Source of the DNA: Lineus longissimus
Lineage: Eukaryota; Nemertea; Pilidiophora; Heteronemertea; Lineidae
Direction: 5' to 3'
DNA: 64,000 nt
NCBI RefSeq assembly: GCF_910592395.1
Contig: NC_088312.1
Span: 15,171,292 to 15,235,291, forward strand
Shown: positions 10,479 to 22,279 of the stretch, one piece after another
How positions within the stretch are numbered: position 1 is the first letter of the stretch
How the letters are laid out: every line of letters starts with the position of its first letter
The notes under the pieces: generated by a model
Seen by the model: only the letters and a program-made list of their open reading frames with translations
Told to the model about the DNA's origin: nothing
The model's database searches: none
Made by a program: the position numbers and the translations under genes

Positions 10479-13400
10479 TTGGAAAAAAGAAGGCTTGTTG
10501 TAACAGATGTGCATGAAACATCGGTCATTCCTGATACACGTAGCAGTAGTTGGCGTAGGATTCAGGCGTACAAACGGCGAAGGGACAGGAAAGCGTTGCG
10601 TTTTGTTGTACTTCTTTCTACATTGCTGATAGAAAGGGCGAAACAACCTCCAATCCAAAGGTAGTTTACTTGTTGCAACCCAGTTACATTCCTATATAAA
10701 CGTTGTTAACGCAGCAATTATTTCTCTGTAGTATGTACGGCCGAGGAAGGGGGCTTTCTGACATTTTCTTCGATCAAAATGTGCAGGCTCAGGCAGCCAA
10801 TCCATTGATTGTCAGCCCTATCTATTCCTATGTAGTGTTGTTTACAATGTGTCCGGACTTAGAGTTCATCAATTTCTAGAATTCTGGGGCCCTAACATGT
10901 GTCCAGTTAGTATCTCGAGTACGATCCAGGCAGAAGCCTGTCAAATATAGCATGTAATGCCAGTCCCGAGGCTCCGAAATAACTCAAAACAAAATGTAGC
11001 CGACCAATACAATTCATGAATTGGACTCCTAGCATTATTGTATCTAGGCTTCTTTGGCATGTCCACTATGTTGCATAGATCCAAGCAGCCCAGGCCCAGG
11101 AATGTCAGGTTAGGGTAGTCAGAACAGTGTAGCAGTCGACGCCAATTTGACAATTTAGAATAGAGACTTAGGGGATTGTTTTTGGCCATGTTATGAGGGC
11201 TCTTAAGTTCACACTCAAGCAGCCATCCCATATTTTCTATTGATTGATACATCGGCATTATTTATTGTTTGTCAGTTCTAATTGCATCAGCGTTGTGAGT
11301 CATAACATACATGTACTAAGTATGTCTAATCATCACAATGCTGATAAATTAGCATAATGGATTTGTGACTATAGAAAATACATGTGATAAATTGGCAATT
11401 GCAATGTGGTCTCACTTTGTCATTCAAAAGAAGAAAATAAAAGACTGTCTTGCTGGTCATATAGATTTATTATGGTATGTTATTCTTATTGCTACATACA
11501 AATGTCTGTTGCATTTCAACAGCTACAATTTACATCACAAATTAGTACCGGTAATTATGCTAGTGCATGGTTAGCATCAGCTCATTCTACTACATGTGGT
11601 GTCAACTTTACTAATATATGAGAAGAGTACATTTTGTGTAGAACTGTCCATCCACAGAAAGGGGATACTTGCTGCTTATTTTAGAGAATAATTATTGCAG
11701 TACTCATTTCTGTGATAGGGCGATTTTTCTCACACTATCCTTACCATGATGATATGATATTTCGGTATTTCAGCAGTATCTACATAGAACTAGAATTCCG
11801 AAATTTGCTGGTAGCAAATTTGATAGTCCCCAGGTAGTCGTCATGTCAACAGAGTAGAAAGCGAGAACATGTTGCGCCGTCGTATTCCGATTTGACTGGT
11901 TAGTGGTGAAATCTGCTTTTACTTTTGCAAATTAACATATTCGTTTTTCTAGTTCTAACGTTGGTTGTCTGAATTAAAGATGCTTTCCCAATGCTTGACT
12001 GGTCTGGGAAGAGGCATTGCCAGGAAAACGTGACGTCATTTTGGCCATTCTTCTAACCGCACGCCCTCCCTCTCCGTAAAACTTCCAGACATGGCGTGAA
12101 GTGGGAGGGCGCACAATGGGAACCACACTGCCGCGATGTTAATAGTTTCTATTTATAGAATTCAGCGGCAGAGATTTTAAGCACGGAAAAAGTAGATTAA
12201 CTCGGCTAATCTCAATGGATTTTACCCAGGAATGTTTTCAAGGCGAGAGAAACATCTGATTTAAGTACTGCGCTTATTAGATTTCATGTTAATGCCGAAG
12301 ATTGGTCTAAAACGTGGACGAAAAGAGTGCATTATCGAGTGTGGGAGAGGTCACGTGATTGTACGAGAAACCTGAGCGAAAACAATACTGACTCCAACTC
12401 CCAGAGGGAGGATTGGAGTCATAAAAACGCATCTAAAGCATCGAAATATTCTGAGTTTTGAAAAATCGTTTTGCGATAGTCCATGAATCGAATTGGGTTT
12501 CTTTATAATACCTCCATCGTCCCATCGATCGACCAACTCCTGAGAATAATGACGTCATTATGACGGGGCGGAGCTTATGCTAATGTATCAGCGTCTCGCC
12601 TCTGCGCATGTCACAGCGCATGTCAGATTGAATCGCGGCTTCGGCATGTTGGGAGAAGACGATCAGACGAATCTCAGCAAAAATTGCTTCAAAAGTATCG
12701 AAATACTCAGGATTTTTAAAATACTTTTGCGATAGTCCATAGATGGAATAGAGTTTGGTGGTGTAAGGGCGATTGATTTCTGGTTTATTTAGCCGTTTTG
12801 CTGGACTACCGCAATAAATGTGTTGGTGGAAGAAAATAACAGTTTCGAGAATTCCAGTGATATCAATATAGTCCCCAGACGGGATCTGGGGCCTATAATA
12901 ATACAATATAATTTCTATTTCAGATCATTATGGACCTACCCAAGAAGTGAACATTGGTGGTCGTATATTGTAGTTCAATCCTTTACCCCCAAGCAATGGG
13001 TAGAAAATTTCAGGTTAGTGAAGAACATAAAAATACTGTAACAGGCTATTACACTTAGTAAATAGAGAAGACACTTCAGCCACCTGACCCAATAGGCTAG
13101 CTGAAACTTCTGTTTTCATAAAACTATCAGGCGATCAGAGACTCGAGTAGCATGAACTTGCTATCAAGGACGCAAGAAGCTGATTTTGAAATCTTTTTAC
13201 GTGTTGAATACATTGATTTCACTGTAAGTTTTGGATAGGAGCTGCCACACTCCGTCACTGACTAGATGGATGAAGTACCAAACATGGTGGCCCCTAACCG
13301 AAACTATAGTTGGCCTACTCAGATGACTAGCTTGTTTTGTTATGCTGGAGGAGTAGTTTGAAATTAATCACAGAACTTGCTTTCAATGAGTAATACTGGT

Positions 13401-15123
13401 TTCAGAGGTTTTGTCTCAATTTCTCAAAGCTATCAAAATGGGCGTTTGCATTTACATGCATATCTCCTTTATTATGATTAGCTATAAACGTTTGTGATAC
13501 ATACATGTGTGAAGAGAGGAGGCGGGGGTTCGGGTATTCTCCAAGAAGACAAAGCTAAGACAAACTTTTACTATGATCTTCTATTAAATTCTAAAAGGTC
13601 CCAAGATCATTTGAAACCTGAAAGTATACAATAAGCACAATCCTAAGTCACTGTTACCAGAATGGGTCACTTACAGAGTCACAAACTATCATAACCTAGA
13701 AATATCCAGCAACATGCTGTCACAAGTGAGAGCATACAGTAGTGGTATTAGTTAGCCACATCCATCAAAAGATGGCAGCACTGCATTGACGAACAATGGG
13801 CCGGTCACATGGAGTTTTACCCTCGCCAATTTCAGCGGCGATTACAAGCTAACTAAAGGGGCTCTTCGGACAAATAGGGCATTACATGTTCTATACATAT
13901 TGATCGTTCGATCACCTATTGATTCCTTACCAGTCTGCCCATATTTATGAATCAATTGACAGTTTTCTCCCCGACCACCGGTCCTCGTGACTTCGGAAGT
14001 TTTCTAGTAAATCGGCGTATGCGCATGTGCAACCAAAAGTTTAAGCGCGGGTAATTCAACTTTCGCGCGCTCGAGTTCAACAATCCAATGTGCATGTATA
14101 CTAAGTAAAAGTAAATATATTTCATATTTCAATTTCAGAATGAAGCGGGAAACGTTCAACTTTCTATGCCGGACTCTCCAGCCGTACCTGGAGAAGGAGA
14201 ACACAAATATGAGACGAAGCATAGCATTGGACAGGAAAGTTGGGGCAGTGATCGTGACACTCTCCTCCCAAGCTGAACTTCGTATTGTGGCAAACTTATT
14301 CGGGATTTCAATTGCTTCACTGTGCATCTTCGTTCAAGAAACTTGCAAGGCTATTAATACAGTGCTCGTGCTACGCTTGATCCGACTTCCCAATGCAGAC
14401 GAGACGAGGAGGATTATGGACGGTTTCGAGCGAAACTGGGGGTTTCCGAACAGTGCAGGTGCAATTGATGGCACACATATTCCAATTATGGCCCCAAAGC
14501 GCTACAAACCTGATTACTATAACAGGAAGAGCTACCACAGCTATAATGTCCAAGCATATGTGGACGACTGTTATAGATCCAGGGATGTGGTTGCTGGTTG
14601 GCCCGGAAGTGTGCACGATGCACGGGTTCTTGGAGAATCGAATCTATTTGATCTTAGGGAGGCAGGAAGGCTGTTTCCTGGGGTCTCAAAGAATGTGAAT
14701 GGGGTAAATCTTGCCCTAGTTATATTGGGGGATCCAGCCTATCCTCTCCTTCCATGGCTGATGAAACCTTTCCCTGTGAACGATCGCACAACTGAGGCAC
14801 AGAAAAGGTTTAATTATATGCAGAGCCGGAACCGAATGGTGGTTGAGAACACATTCGGGCGTCTTAAAGGACGCTGGAGACGTATTTTGAAGAGGAGTGA
14901 CTTTAAATACCTAAATGTACCCAGTGTAATCTTGGCCTGTTGCACCTTGAACAACTTGTGTGAAGATCAGGGTGAGGACTTCCCTCAAATCTGGCATGAA
15001 GAAGTGGCGGCAAGGATTGAGGAGCTCAGAGTACCAGTTGTAGATCTCGAAGAAGACGATGATGTTCAGGAACAAGATGCTGGTCGAATAAGGGATGTTA
15101 TAAAGGACTTCCTGGCCGTGTGA
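10479..15123 (+). CDS. PIF-Harbinger DDE transposase (3 exons, 5' end unresolved)
   Basis: This is the Harbinger nuclease that cuts and joins the element's ends. Proposed exons are ~10479-10660, 12924-13013 and 14139-15123. Donors are AAAG|GTAGTT and TTCAG|GTTAGT, acceptors are TATTTCAG and AATTTCAG, and the phases match at both joins. Exon 1 is basic (YKRRRDRK) and has no in-frame ATG, so the true start is upstream or lost. Exon 2 encodes EHWWSYIVVQSFTPKQW and ENFR, which joins MKRETFNFLC in exon 3, the usual Harbinger N-terminal block. The catalytic motifs are GAIDGTHIPI, GWPGSVHDARVL, ILGDPAYPLLPW and NRMVVENTFGRLKGRWRR. Exon 3 is open for 327 codons with no break, so this copy may be recently active. 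Family call firm; exon 1 is the weakest part. Confidence 0.85.
10661..12923 (+). other. Intron 1 of the Harbinger transposase
   Basis: About 2.3 kb without a supported gene. Its 3' part holds a diverged tandem duplication described separately. Confidence 0.5.
12340..12780 (+). repeat. Diverged tandem duplication, ~260-bp period
   Basis: The block CTAAAGCATCGAAATATTCTG ... GCGATAGTCCATGAATCGAA near 12431-12491 is repeated in similar form (AAAAGTATCGAAATACTCAGG ... GCGATAGTCCATAGATGGAA) near 12690-12750. No coding potential was recognised. Confidence 0.55.
13014..14138 (+). other. Intron 2 of the Harbinger transposase
   Basis: Non-coding, no recognised repeat ends, bounded by a good donor (GTTAGTG) and acceptor (AATTTCAG). 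Confidence 0.6.
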
Positions 15124-15164
15124 AGTCCTTGTTGTGCCCAGATAGGTCTTTTTTCCCCGAAGTA

Positions 15165-15902
15165 CAGGGTGTCCCGAAAAAAAGGTAATCAAAGTTAAAG
15201 GGGTTAATACGACTAAACCATATAGACCTTTCAGCATACATGTAGATCATGGTATCACTTTCAAGTAGAGATTATGAGCGATAAAATGACACCAAGGTTT
15301 CTTCTCCATAGTCATGCATGATTGAGCACTTTGAGCACTATCATCCAGAACTTAGGGTGAAAAAATGTGGTTGGTTCACTTTCATGTTTTTTGAAACAAA
15401 TTCAACTCAAATTGTCAAAGATCAAAGATTATTTATTCATTTAGCAGACATTCATCAACGGGTTTCAACATCTGAGACATTTGCTGGCCGATTTCCAAAT
15501 CCTTTCACTCGCCAACACCACGTGGCCACTGCCTCTCTCCTAGCAAAGTCCACATTGACTCCGCATGTCCTCAACCGGAAGGCGTTGGCGAGTAAAAGGA
15601 TTTGGAAATCGGCCACCCGATATCTGGAATGTTGAGACCTGTTGATGAATGTCTCCTAAATGAATGAATAATCTTTCATTAAATCAAATGAACATTTGTG
15701 TTGATTTAAACCAACCACACTTTTGCACCCTAACTTTTGCATGATGGTGCTCAATCATGCATGGCCCTGGACAAGAAACCTTCGTGTCACTTTAACGCTC
15801 ATAATCTCTACTTTAAAATGATAACATGATCCTTGCTGAGAGGTAAATGCTTTGGTCGTATTAACCCCTTTCACTTGGATTACCTTCTTTTGGGACACCC
15901 TG
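15165..15902. mobile_element. Mariner-type foldback MITE, 738 bp
   Basis: Ends CAGGGTGTCCC and GGGACACCCTG are flanked by TA on both sides (15163-15164, 15903-15904). The whole element is a long imperfect palindrome centred near 15530. It begins 41 bp after the Harbinger transposase stop. Confidence 0.85.
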
Positions 15903-15935
15903 TATAGGTTACCCATTTTCAAGTATCAAACCTAC

Positions 15936-16414
15936 AGTCCCATGTTTCTGGGCCAAACGTTAATTTTCAAGCCATTTCCCCTTTAACCACCTTGCTAAAG
16001 ACCCCCATTTTTTCCAGTGCAACGATTTCACAACTCTAGATAATCCTTTAAGGCTGTGAAAAACACCCAGCGTGACATAAAAAAGCTTTATGTGTATGGC
16101 AAAAGTTAGTTTGGGGGCAGATATAGCTCTCCAAAGTGTAGGGTCCAAAATGTTGACCACGGTCTAATGGAATTTCCATTAGATTTTGACCGACTTTGAA
16201 ATGCCTTCACTTCAAAGTAAGAATTCTCTGCCAAAACATATAATTTCCACAAACAGAAAGCTTTTTTATTTCAGGTTAAGTGTTCTTCACAGCCTAAAAG
16301 GACTAACCAGAGTTGTGAAATTGTTACACGTGAAAAATTGGGGGTCTTTAGCAAAGTGGTTGAAGAGGAAATGGCTTGAAAATTAACGGTGGCCCAGAAA
16401 CATATTTCTGGGAC
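15936..16414. repeat. Foldback element, ~480 bp
   Basis: Imperfect palindrome centred on CTAATGGAATTTCCATTAG near 16175. Outer arms carry TTTCTGGGCC and GGCCCAGAAA, then GTTAATTTTCAAGCCATTTCC and its inverse. No TA duplication is evident. Confidence 0.75.
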
Positions 16415-16427
16415 TTGCTATGAAAGA

Positions 16428-16445
16428 CCCCCCCCCCCCCCCCCC
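16428..16445 (+). repeat. Homopolymer of 18 C
   Basis: Uninterrupted C run in a partial repeat of the preceding foldback's arm (both are followed by a degenerate CTAGTGTAACAA / CCAGTGCAACGA stretch). Length is prone to sequencing error. Confidence 0.85.
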
Positions 16446-16482
16446 AGTTTTTCTAGTGTAACAAATTTAAAACTCTAGATTA

Positions 16483-17021
16483 CAGTCCTGATCAAAGTAA
16501 TATCAACATTTACTCACTGTACATGTATATGATACATCACGAACTAATGCACCGAATTCAATGCGGTTTTTAGCATTTTGTCAGAAATTCAGTTTTCTAA
16601 TCATATATTTTGCAGGAATGTGATTGGATAAGATGTTCATTATTATTTAAAAACCCTAATACAAAAAACTTTTTTATTTCGAAATGTTTATGAAAAGGTT
16701 TTCGCTTTGATGAAACACAAAATTCTAAGAATGTTGATTTTGATGCGATAAGTATCAAAGATGAGAATTTTGTGTTCTTTTATTTTAGCGAGCACTTTTT
16801 TACAAATCAAATAAAAATGTTTTTTGTAAGGGTTTTTTAAATCGCCAATCACATACTGAAAATATTTTGTAATCATAATCCTGCTGTATGATAAGAAAAT
16901 AACATTTTTAATAACAATATGCTAAAAACCAGATTGAATTTGATGCATTAGTTTTGATGCATTTGATGTGTGATATCGTACTACAGTACATTAGGTGTTA
17001 ATATCACTTTGATCAGGACTG
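16483..17021. mobile_element. Tc1/mariner-type foldback MITE, 539 bp
   Basis: Ends CAGTCCTGATCAAAGTAATA and TATCACTTTGATCAGGACTG form inverted repeats flanked by TA (16481-16482, 17022-17023). The interior is A/T-rich and imperfectly palindromic around 16750. Confidence 0.85.
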
Positions 17022-17101
17022 TACATGATGTACATGTACATGTATGATTGTACTTGTAGGTATTTCATTGCCCAATCATGACTTACCCCTTAAGAATTGT
17101 C

Positions 17102-17367
17102 GCCAAAAGGGTGGATGTTGTCCTGGGTAAGGACAATGTTTACCCAGGACCAAAATGAGCATACTTAAACTTTGCTCAGCATTGCCCTGTGTAAACTTTA
17201 AGGGCCTAAAGTTTACCCAGGACAATGAGTAGCATGCCAGCATTGTCCTGGGTAAACTTAAGGTCCTTAAAGTTTACACAGGGGAATGCTGAGTAAAGTT
17301 TAAGTAATGCTCATTTTGGTCCTGGGTAAACATTGTCCTTACCCAGGACACCATCCACCCTTTTGGC
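17102..17367. repeat. Long hairpin element, 266 bp, nested palindromes
   Basis: The arms GCCAAAAGGGTGGAT and ATCCACCCTTTTGGC bound a nearly complete palindrome centred near 17234. Inside, GTTTACCCAGGAC / GTCCTGGGTAAAC recur in both orientations, so smaller hairpins sit within the large one. AGAATTG flanks both sides (17093-17099 and 17368-17374), a likely target duplication. Confidence 0.8.
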
Positions 17368-17549
17368 AGAATTGATTAGGCAAAGGTGGAGCTGTTTTTC
17401 TCCCGTGCAAATACTGGTGTCCTGTAGATTAAAGATTTTCAAATTTTGTGCCCCTTTTCACAGTTCCATAATAACAAATTTACCAAAATATAGTACAGGT
17501 ATCGCTTTAGATTTTATGTGAGAGAATTGATATACTGAGTAATAATAAT

Positions 17550-18585
17550 TCAGTTTGGTAATTCATATGGTCCGTATTGTGAAAATGGTGGTATAAAGGT
17601 AGAAGATGAAGTAGTAGCACCTTGACCCTGGGTTTGAGCTGGATTTTGCTGTTGTTGTCTCTGCTGTGTTTGGACTGGCTGGTGCAGTCTCTGTGTCTGA
17701 GCTGGTGGTTTGGGTCTCTGTGCCTGTATACGAGGGACAACATGTTGTCTCTGTGGAATTGGAAAGCCACCTTGAGCACTGGTACCTGGTTGGAGAATGG
17801 GTTGCATGGTGGGGAGACCTGTCATCACTGGTTGTGGGGCCTGCATAAACACCCTCACCATCATCTCCATCATGCGTTGTTCATGTTGGCGCTCTTGGAC
17901 ACGCCTTTGATTGTCCAATTCTGCGCGCCTGAGCTCCATCTGCAAGAGAACAATACAGTTCAGAGAACAATACATATGTATTGTTATGAAATAAGGCCTA
18001 ATAGAAAAATAGGTGTTATTCCATTGGGGGCGCCACCGACTATTTTTTGTTTTTCAAATGACCCCCTGATTCAATTTTTTCTACAGTATTCAAATTCTTT
18101 GTTTTTGACCATGAAAATGACCAAATCAAAATTACTAAAATAAATTATTGTTTTTACCTCTTTGATGTTTTCAAGACGACGCTGTTCCATCTCTTTTTCT
18201 GTTGCCATTCTTTTTTCTTCGAAAGTCAAAAACTTTGCATCGCTTTCCCGCTGACTTGCAGTAAATGCCTGCACCATCTCCGATGCATCCTGGCTGGCTT
18301 GTTGACGCCTCCTCCTTTTCGTTTTCCCAGGAACATCAGGAACAGCAGGAACAGCAGGAACAGCAGGAGCAGCAGGAGCAGCAGGTCCAGCCTTGGTTGC
18401 AGGTACAATTGGATTCTTGCCAACTTCAGGTTGAGTTTGAGGAAGTTTAGGCTGCTTCTTGCCGCCTACCAGTTCATCAGGCAGAGTCTGGTGTTTCCGC
18501 TCGGAGGTCTTTTTGGTTGTTTCCACAGGAGTTTTTGCACGTTCACCTTCTTCATGTAGATCAGGCAAATGATCATCAGTCAAGT
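17550..18585 (-). CDS. Coiled-coil and Gln-rich C-terminal exons, probably Harbinger Myb-like accessory protein
   Basis: Two exons are supported on the minus strand: 18585-18158 (acceptor CTTTTTCAG, donor GAG|GTAAAAA) and 17939-17550 (acceptor TCTCTTGCAG, stop TGA). They join in phase 0. The first has a Pro/Ala repeat (PAVPAVPAV), a KTKRRRRQ basic patch and a charged helix that continues across the join (EKEMEQRRLENIKE then MELRRAELDNQRR). The second ends in a Gln/Pro-rich tail. Charged coiled coils like this are typical of the C-terminus of Harbinger Myb-like proteins. The first exon starts in phase 1, so an upstream exon is needed; the Myb exon at 22978-22280 is the candidate, but no donor was settled. 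Confidence 0.6.
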
Positions 18586-18589
18586 CTGA

Positions 18590-19410
18590 AAAAGAAGTAG
18601 GGAATATTAAAATAGATGTACATGTATATATTGACATTTTATTCATTCTACCATATTTTATTCATATCTGAAAATTTATACCGGTAGAAGAAAATAAAAT
18701 ATTGTACTCTAGCAGATATTTTATCCAGTCTTCTTTTTTCTTCTGGTCTTATTCACTAATTAAAGGTGGTGTCAAGAGAATGAAAGGCTGGTACTAGGTA
18801 ATAGGTCTAAGAATTTTATACTAGTACATGGCTTTTTGAAATACTAGAAATCACCTGCTGGATGAGACCCAAATCCCTGCATTATACTTGGTTGTGACTT
18901 TGTCCCCATAAGACCAATATTTGGGGAGAAATATACACCACAGAATATGCAATCCAACAATAATTAAGGGTAATGGGCCCACAAGCAGCCTGCCTCGATC
19001 ATTTTCACTGCCCAATAAAATGTAGGCCTACTTGTGAGAAATCTAAATTGGACTGGAGGAGGAATGTTTGCATGGAGGGAGGACACTGCAACCAGAGGAA
19101 TGAGATTGTATGGCGGGCCTACCGAGTATCGTGATGCTCCCCAATTTCGAGTCATCCCCAATTTCGCGAAAACCCGTTTTTTCCCGTTTTCTCGCGCGTC
19201 ACTTCGTTTCCAGAGAAGAAATTTTCTGATTTTTGATTTTCATTTCGTTCCGCAAAGAAAGCGCCCAAAATACGTCCTAAACAGGCAATTCTCTAATTAC
19301 GTTCAAAACACTGGGTCAATACCTAGGATCATGCACTACACAGAAAGCGATTTATTTTTTCACACCAGGTGCGGCCATTTTGTTTTCCATATATGGCATA
19401 ATTTATGCAG
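18590..19410. other. Intronic or intergenic DNA, no gene seen
   Basis: A/T-rich, short frames only. If the Myb-like gene model is right, this is part of its intron. Confidence 0.4.
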
Positions 19411-19413
19411 CAT

Positions 19414-19471
19414 CGTCTAATTGATAGGCCTCGACCCTCCAACCTATGAATATTCATTAGTGGTCTTGTCT
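19414..19471 (-). repeat. Inverted repeat, right member
   Basis: Inverted partner of 10008-10075. Confidence 0.7.
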
Positions 19472-19585
19472 CAAATCGCACACAGAAACACAACAATCAG
19501 TCGCTTATATCACTGATAAGAAAGTGTTTGTTAGAGCGTCACTGTGCGGCGCTAAGAGCGCTCGCATAAATAATGAGGCACGCAC

Positions 19586-19596
19586 TGCGCATGCGC
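19586..19596. promoter_or_regulatory. NRF1-like palindrome upstream of the pogo-like gene
   Basis: TGCGCATGCGC, the known vertebrate NRF1 core, lies 273 bp before the start codon of the 19869 gene. A similar site at 22195-22205 lies downstream, so these could also be element termini rather than promoters. Confidence 0.3.
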
Positions 19597-19868
19597 GTAA
19601 CAAAAAGTATGGTGGCTCATTAGAAATGTTATACAGGGTGTTGTTAACCCTTTTAAGACTAGATGAAAATTTAATGATTATTATCATACTGTTTATTAAG
19701 GCTTATATTCCATTTTCCTGCAATTTTCATGTCATATTTATGTGATCAGTGCAATAAAGTGATTATATTTATACATTGTTGTACGTTATATTTGATTATT
19801 ATTATGGGGGTGTGGTGATTTCTACCTTCTTTAAAAGAAATTAACTGGATTTTTTTCAGAAAACTACA

Positions 19869-21748
19869 ATGAAGGCTGGTGGTTACCGCCGATATGACCT
19901 TGAATCCCTTGAAAAGGCCTATGATTTTGTTATTTCTGGTGCTGCTGGACCATGGAAAGCATCTCAACTCTTTGGTGTCCCAGAAATAACATTAAGGGAC
20001 CGTGTTGCTGGTAAGTAAAGAAGTAGCTTAAGACATGGAGATTCTTTTCAGATATTTATTAAATTATTCACCATTAGGCTAGTTTAATTACTTACATATA
20101 GAAATGAATTGGCATTTGTTATCAATGCATCCTAACTTATCAATGGTTTTCTTCAATTTCAGGGAGAATAAGACCCGACACAAAGCGTTCTGGCCCTCCA
20201 ACTATCCTCGCCCCTGATGTCGAGCGCACCATGGTGGAGCACATTGAAGATATGGCAAGAAGAGGATATGGATACACCAGGCAAGACATCGTTCACCTCG
20301 GAAATGACCTTCTCTTATCATTGGTAAAGACTACACCAACACAGAAGCCATTGTCCTTCAAATGGTATTCCGGCTTCATGTCAAGATGGCCAAGTTTACA
20401 GTTACAGACACCAAGATCATTAAGCATGTTAAGGGCTAAAGCGTTTAACAAAGAACTAATTGACAAGTATTATAATGATCTCAAAGCTATCCTCCAAAAG
20501 TATAATCTCATGGACAAGCCTGAATTGATATACAACCTCGATGAGACAGGTGTGAATACAGAGCACAACCCACCACGGATTGTTGGCCCTGTCAATGAAC
20601 GCCTGCCAGCAATCACATCTACTCGAGGCGCGATCACCACAGTTCTTGCATGTGGGAATGCAATAGGGAATGCTATGCCCCCGTACTTTGTATTTGCCGG
20701 AAAACGTGCCAACGCAGACCTGATGCAAGGAGCTATGTCTGGAGCAGCCTCTACTATGAGTGATAATGGCTGGTCAAATGGTACAGTGTTTAGAAAGTAT
20801 ATAACAGAACATTTCCTGAAGTACATCGTCCGCAGGAACGACCCAGAGCAGCACATCATCCTCCTGTATGATGGACACAAAAGCCACATTAACTCTGAGA
20901 TCATCAACGGGGCCAAGTCTCAAAATATAATTCTGTTTGTATTGCCTCCTCACACCTCACACAGATTGCAGCCCCTGGATGTGGCATGCTCTGGACCTTT
21001 CAAGCGCGCTCTCAACAGGGAGATGGCAAGCTTCTTGAGGACCAATCCTGGAAGACTCATCACCCGATATGACATCTGCCCTATGGTATGCAAGGCCTAT
21101 TCAAAGGGCCTTGCTCCTGCTAACCTCATCAGTTCTTTTAAGAAAACAGGGATTCATCCTTTTGACGCCACCAAGATTCCTGAGAGTGACTATCTCCCCA
21201 ACCAGTCCGTCACCCATCGTCCTACCACTAAAGACTCCATCCACTCCCAGGATGTCAACGCAGCTGATAAATTTCTCGCAGATAGGATACCCCGACCAAC
21301 CACACCACCAACCAAGAAGAGGAAGAGGGCACCAACATTCTTTGGCGCAATAACCGAGGATGACCATCCAATTAACAACCAAAAGACCGGTGCAACGGAA
21401 GAAGAGTCAGCACCCTTGATTGAGACTCCGGCCACTCCACTTCAGCAGACCCCTGACATCATCCCTGAGCCCATGGAAGCAGATGTTGCAGAGGCTGGAC
21501 CATCGTCAACTAGGCCGACCCCTGAAGACCATGCCAGCAGCAGTGATGATGACGATGATCAGCCAACCGATCCATCAAAGCTTTGTTGCGTGTGCAAAAA
21601 GTGGACGCCACCTCATCCAACATACATCCTTGAAATTTTCAACTGGGCGGAATGTGATCACTGTGGCCACTGGTGCCACCTGAAATATTGCAGTCCTGTC
21701 AGGGTTGTCCGTCGCTCTGACTCCTTCCTCTGTCCCCACTGTAATTAG
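19869..21748 (+). CDS. Pogo/Tigger-like transposase, intact, with C-terminal zinc finger (2 exons)
   Basis: Exons are 19869-20010 and 20163-21748, donor GCTG|GTAAGT and acceptor CAATTTCAG, phase 1, for a predicted 575 residues. Residues 1-50 form a Pipsqueak-type helix-turn-helix (YDFVISGAAGPWKASQLF). A CENP-B-type helix-turn-helix follows (about 60-130). The DDE_1 core has NLDETGV (D174), LLYDGHKSHIN (D284) and HRLQPLDVACSGPFKRAL (D320). A low-complexity acidic region precedes a Cys/His-rich PHD-like finger (CCVCKKW ... CDHCGHWCH ... CPHC) at about 518-575. No frameshift or stop is seen. It is nested inside the Harbinger element, in the proposed intron of the Myb-like gene and on the opposite strand. 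Its own terminal repeats were not resolved. It may be an active transposase or a domesticated gene. Confidence 0.85.
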
Positions 21749-22279
21749 AATAAGATTATTAGACCCACCGACTTAACATCTCATCTGGGGCCATCCACTT
21801 TATATCAGAAGCATTTTGGGCCTGTTGTAAAGTTTTGGTTGTCCAAATTGTTTGGGGGGGGGGGCACTTAGATGCAAGTATATTCAAATGGATGGCCCTT
21901 AATTTGCAATGAATATGTAAATAGTGTATCTATGTCAATATCTATGAAACGGTGTATAATAGCTAACCTACTTTGTAAATAGATATCATTATCATATCAA
22001 TCCTTGATGACCCCAAAGGACTGCATTCAGGTGTTTTACCTAAGGTATCACTTAGGAAGGTAATTATAGGGAGTAATAGATTAATTCACTCCAGATACCC
22101 ATCCCATTATAACATGCCCGTTCACAACCGTTTACCTGACTGATATCTTGGCACTCTTAATTGATGAATTAAAGCCTTCTGGGCCACCGTAGACGCGCAT
22201 GCGCAATACCCGCGAAAATGGGAGAGCCGCTTCGGATTTGTTTTGGTCTGCATCGATCTTTCAGTGAGCGATTTCAAGA
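21749..22279. other. 3' flank of the pogo-like gene
   Basis: Non-coding. Holds a run of nine G near 21847-21857 and an NRF1-like palindrome at 22195-22205. Confidence 0.4.

Noticed and set aside
19630-19650. TACAGGGTGTTGTT as the left end of the pogo-like element
   Set aside because: No inverted partner was found downstream of 21748.
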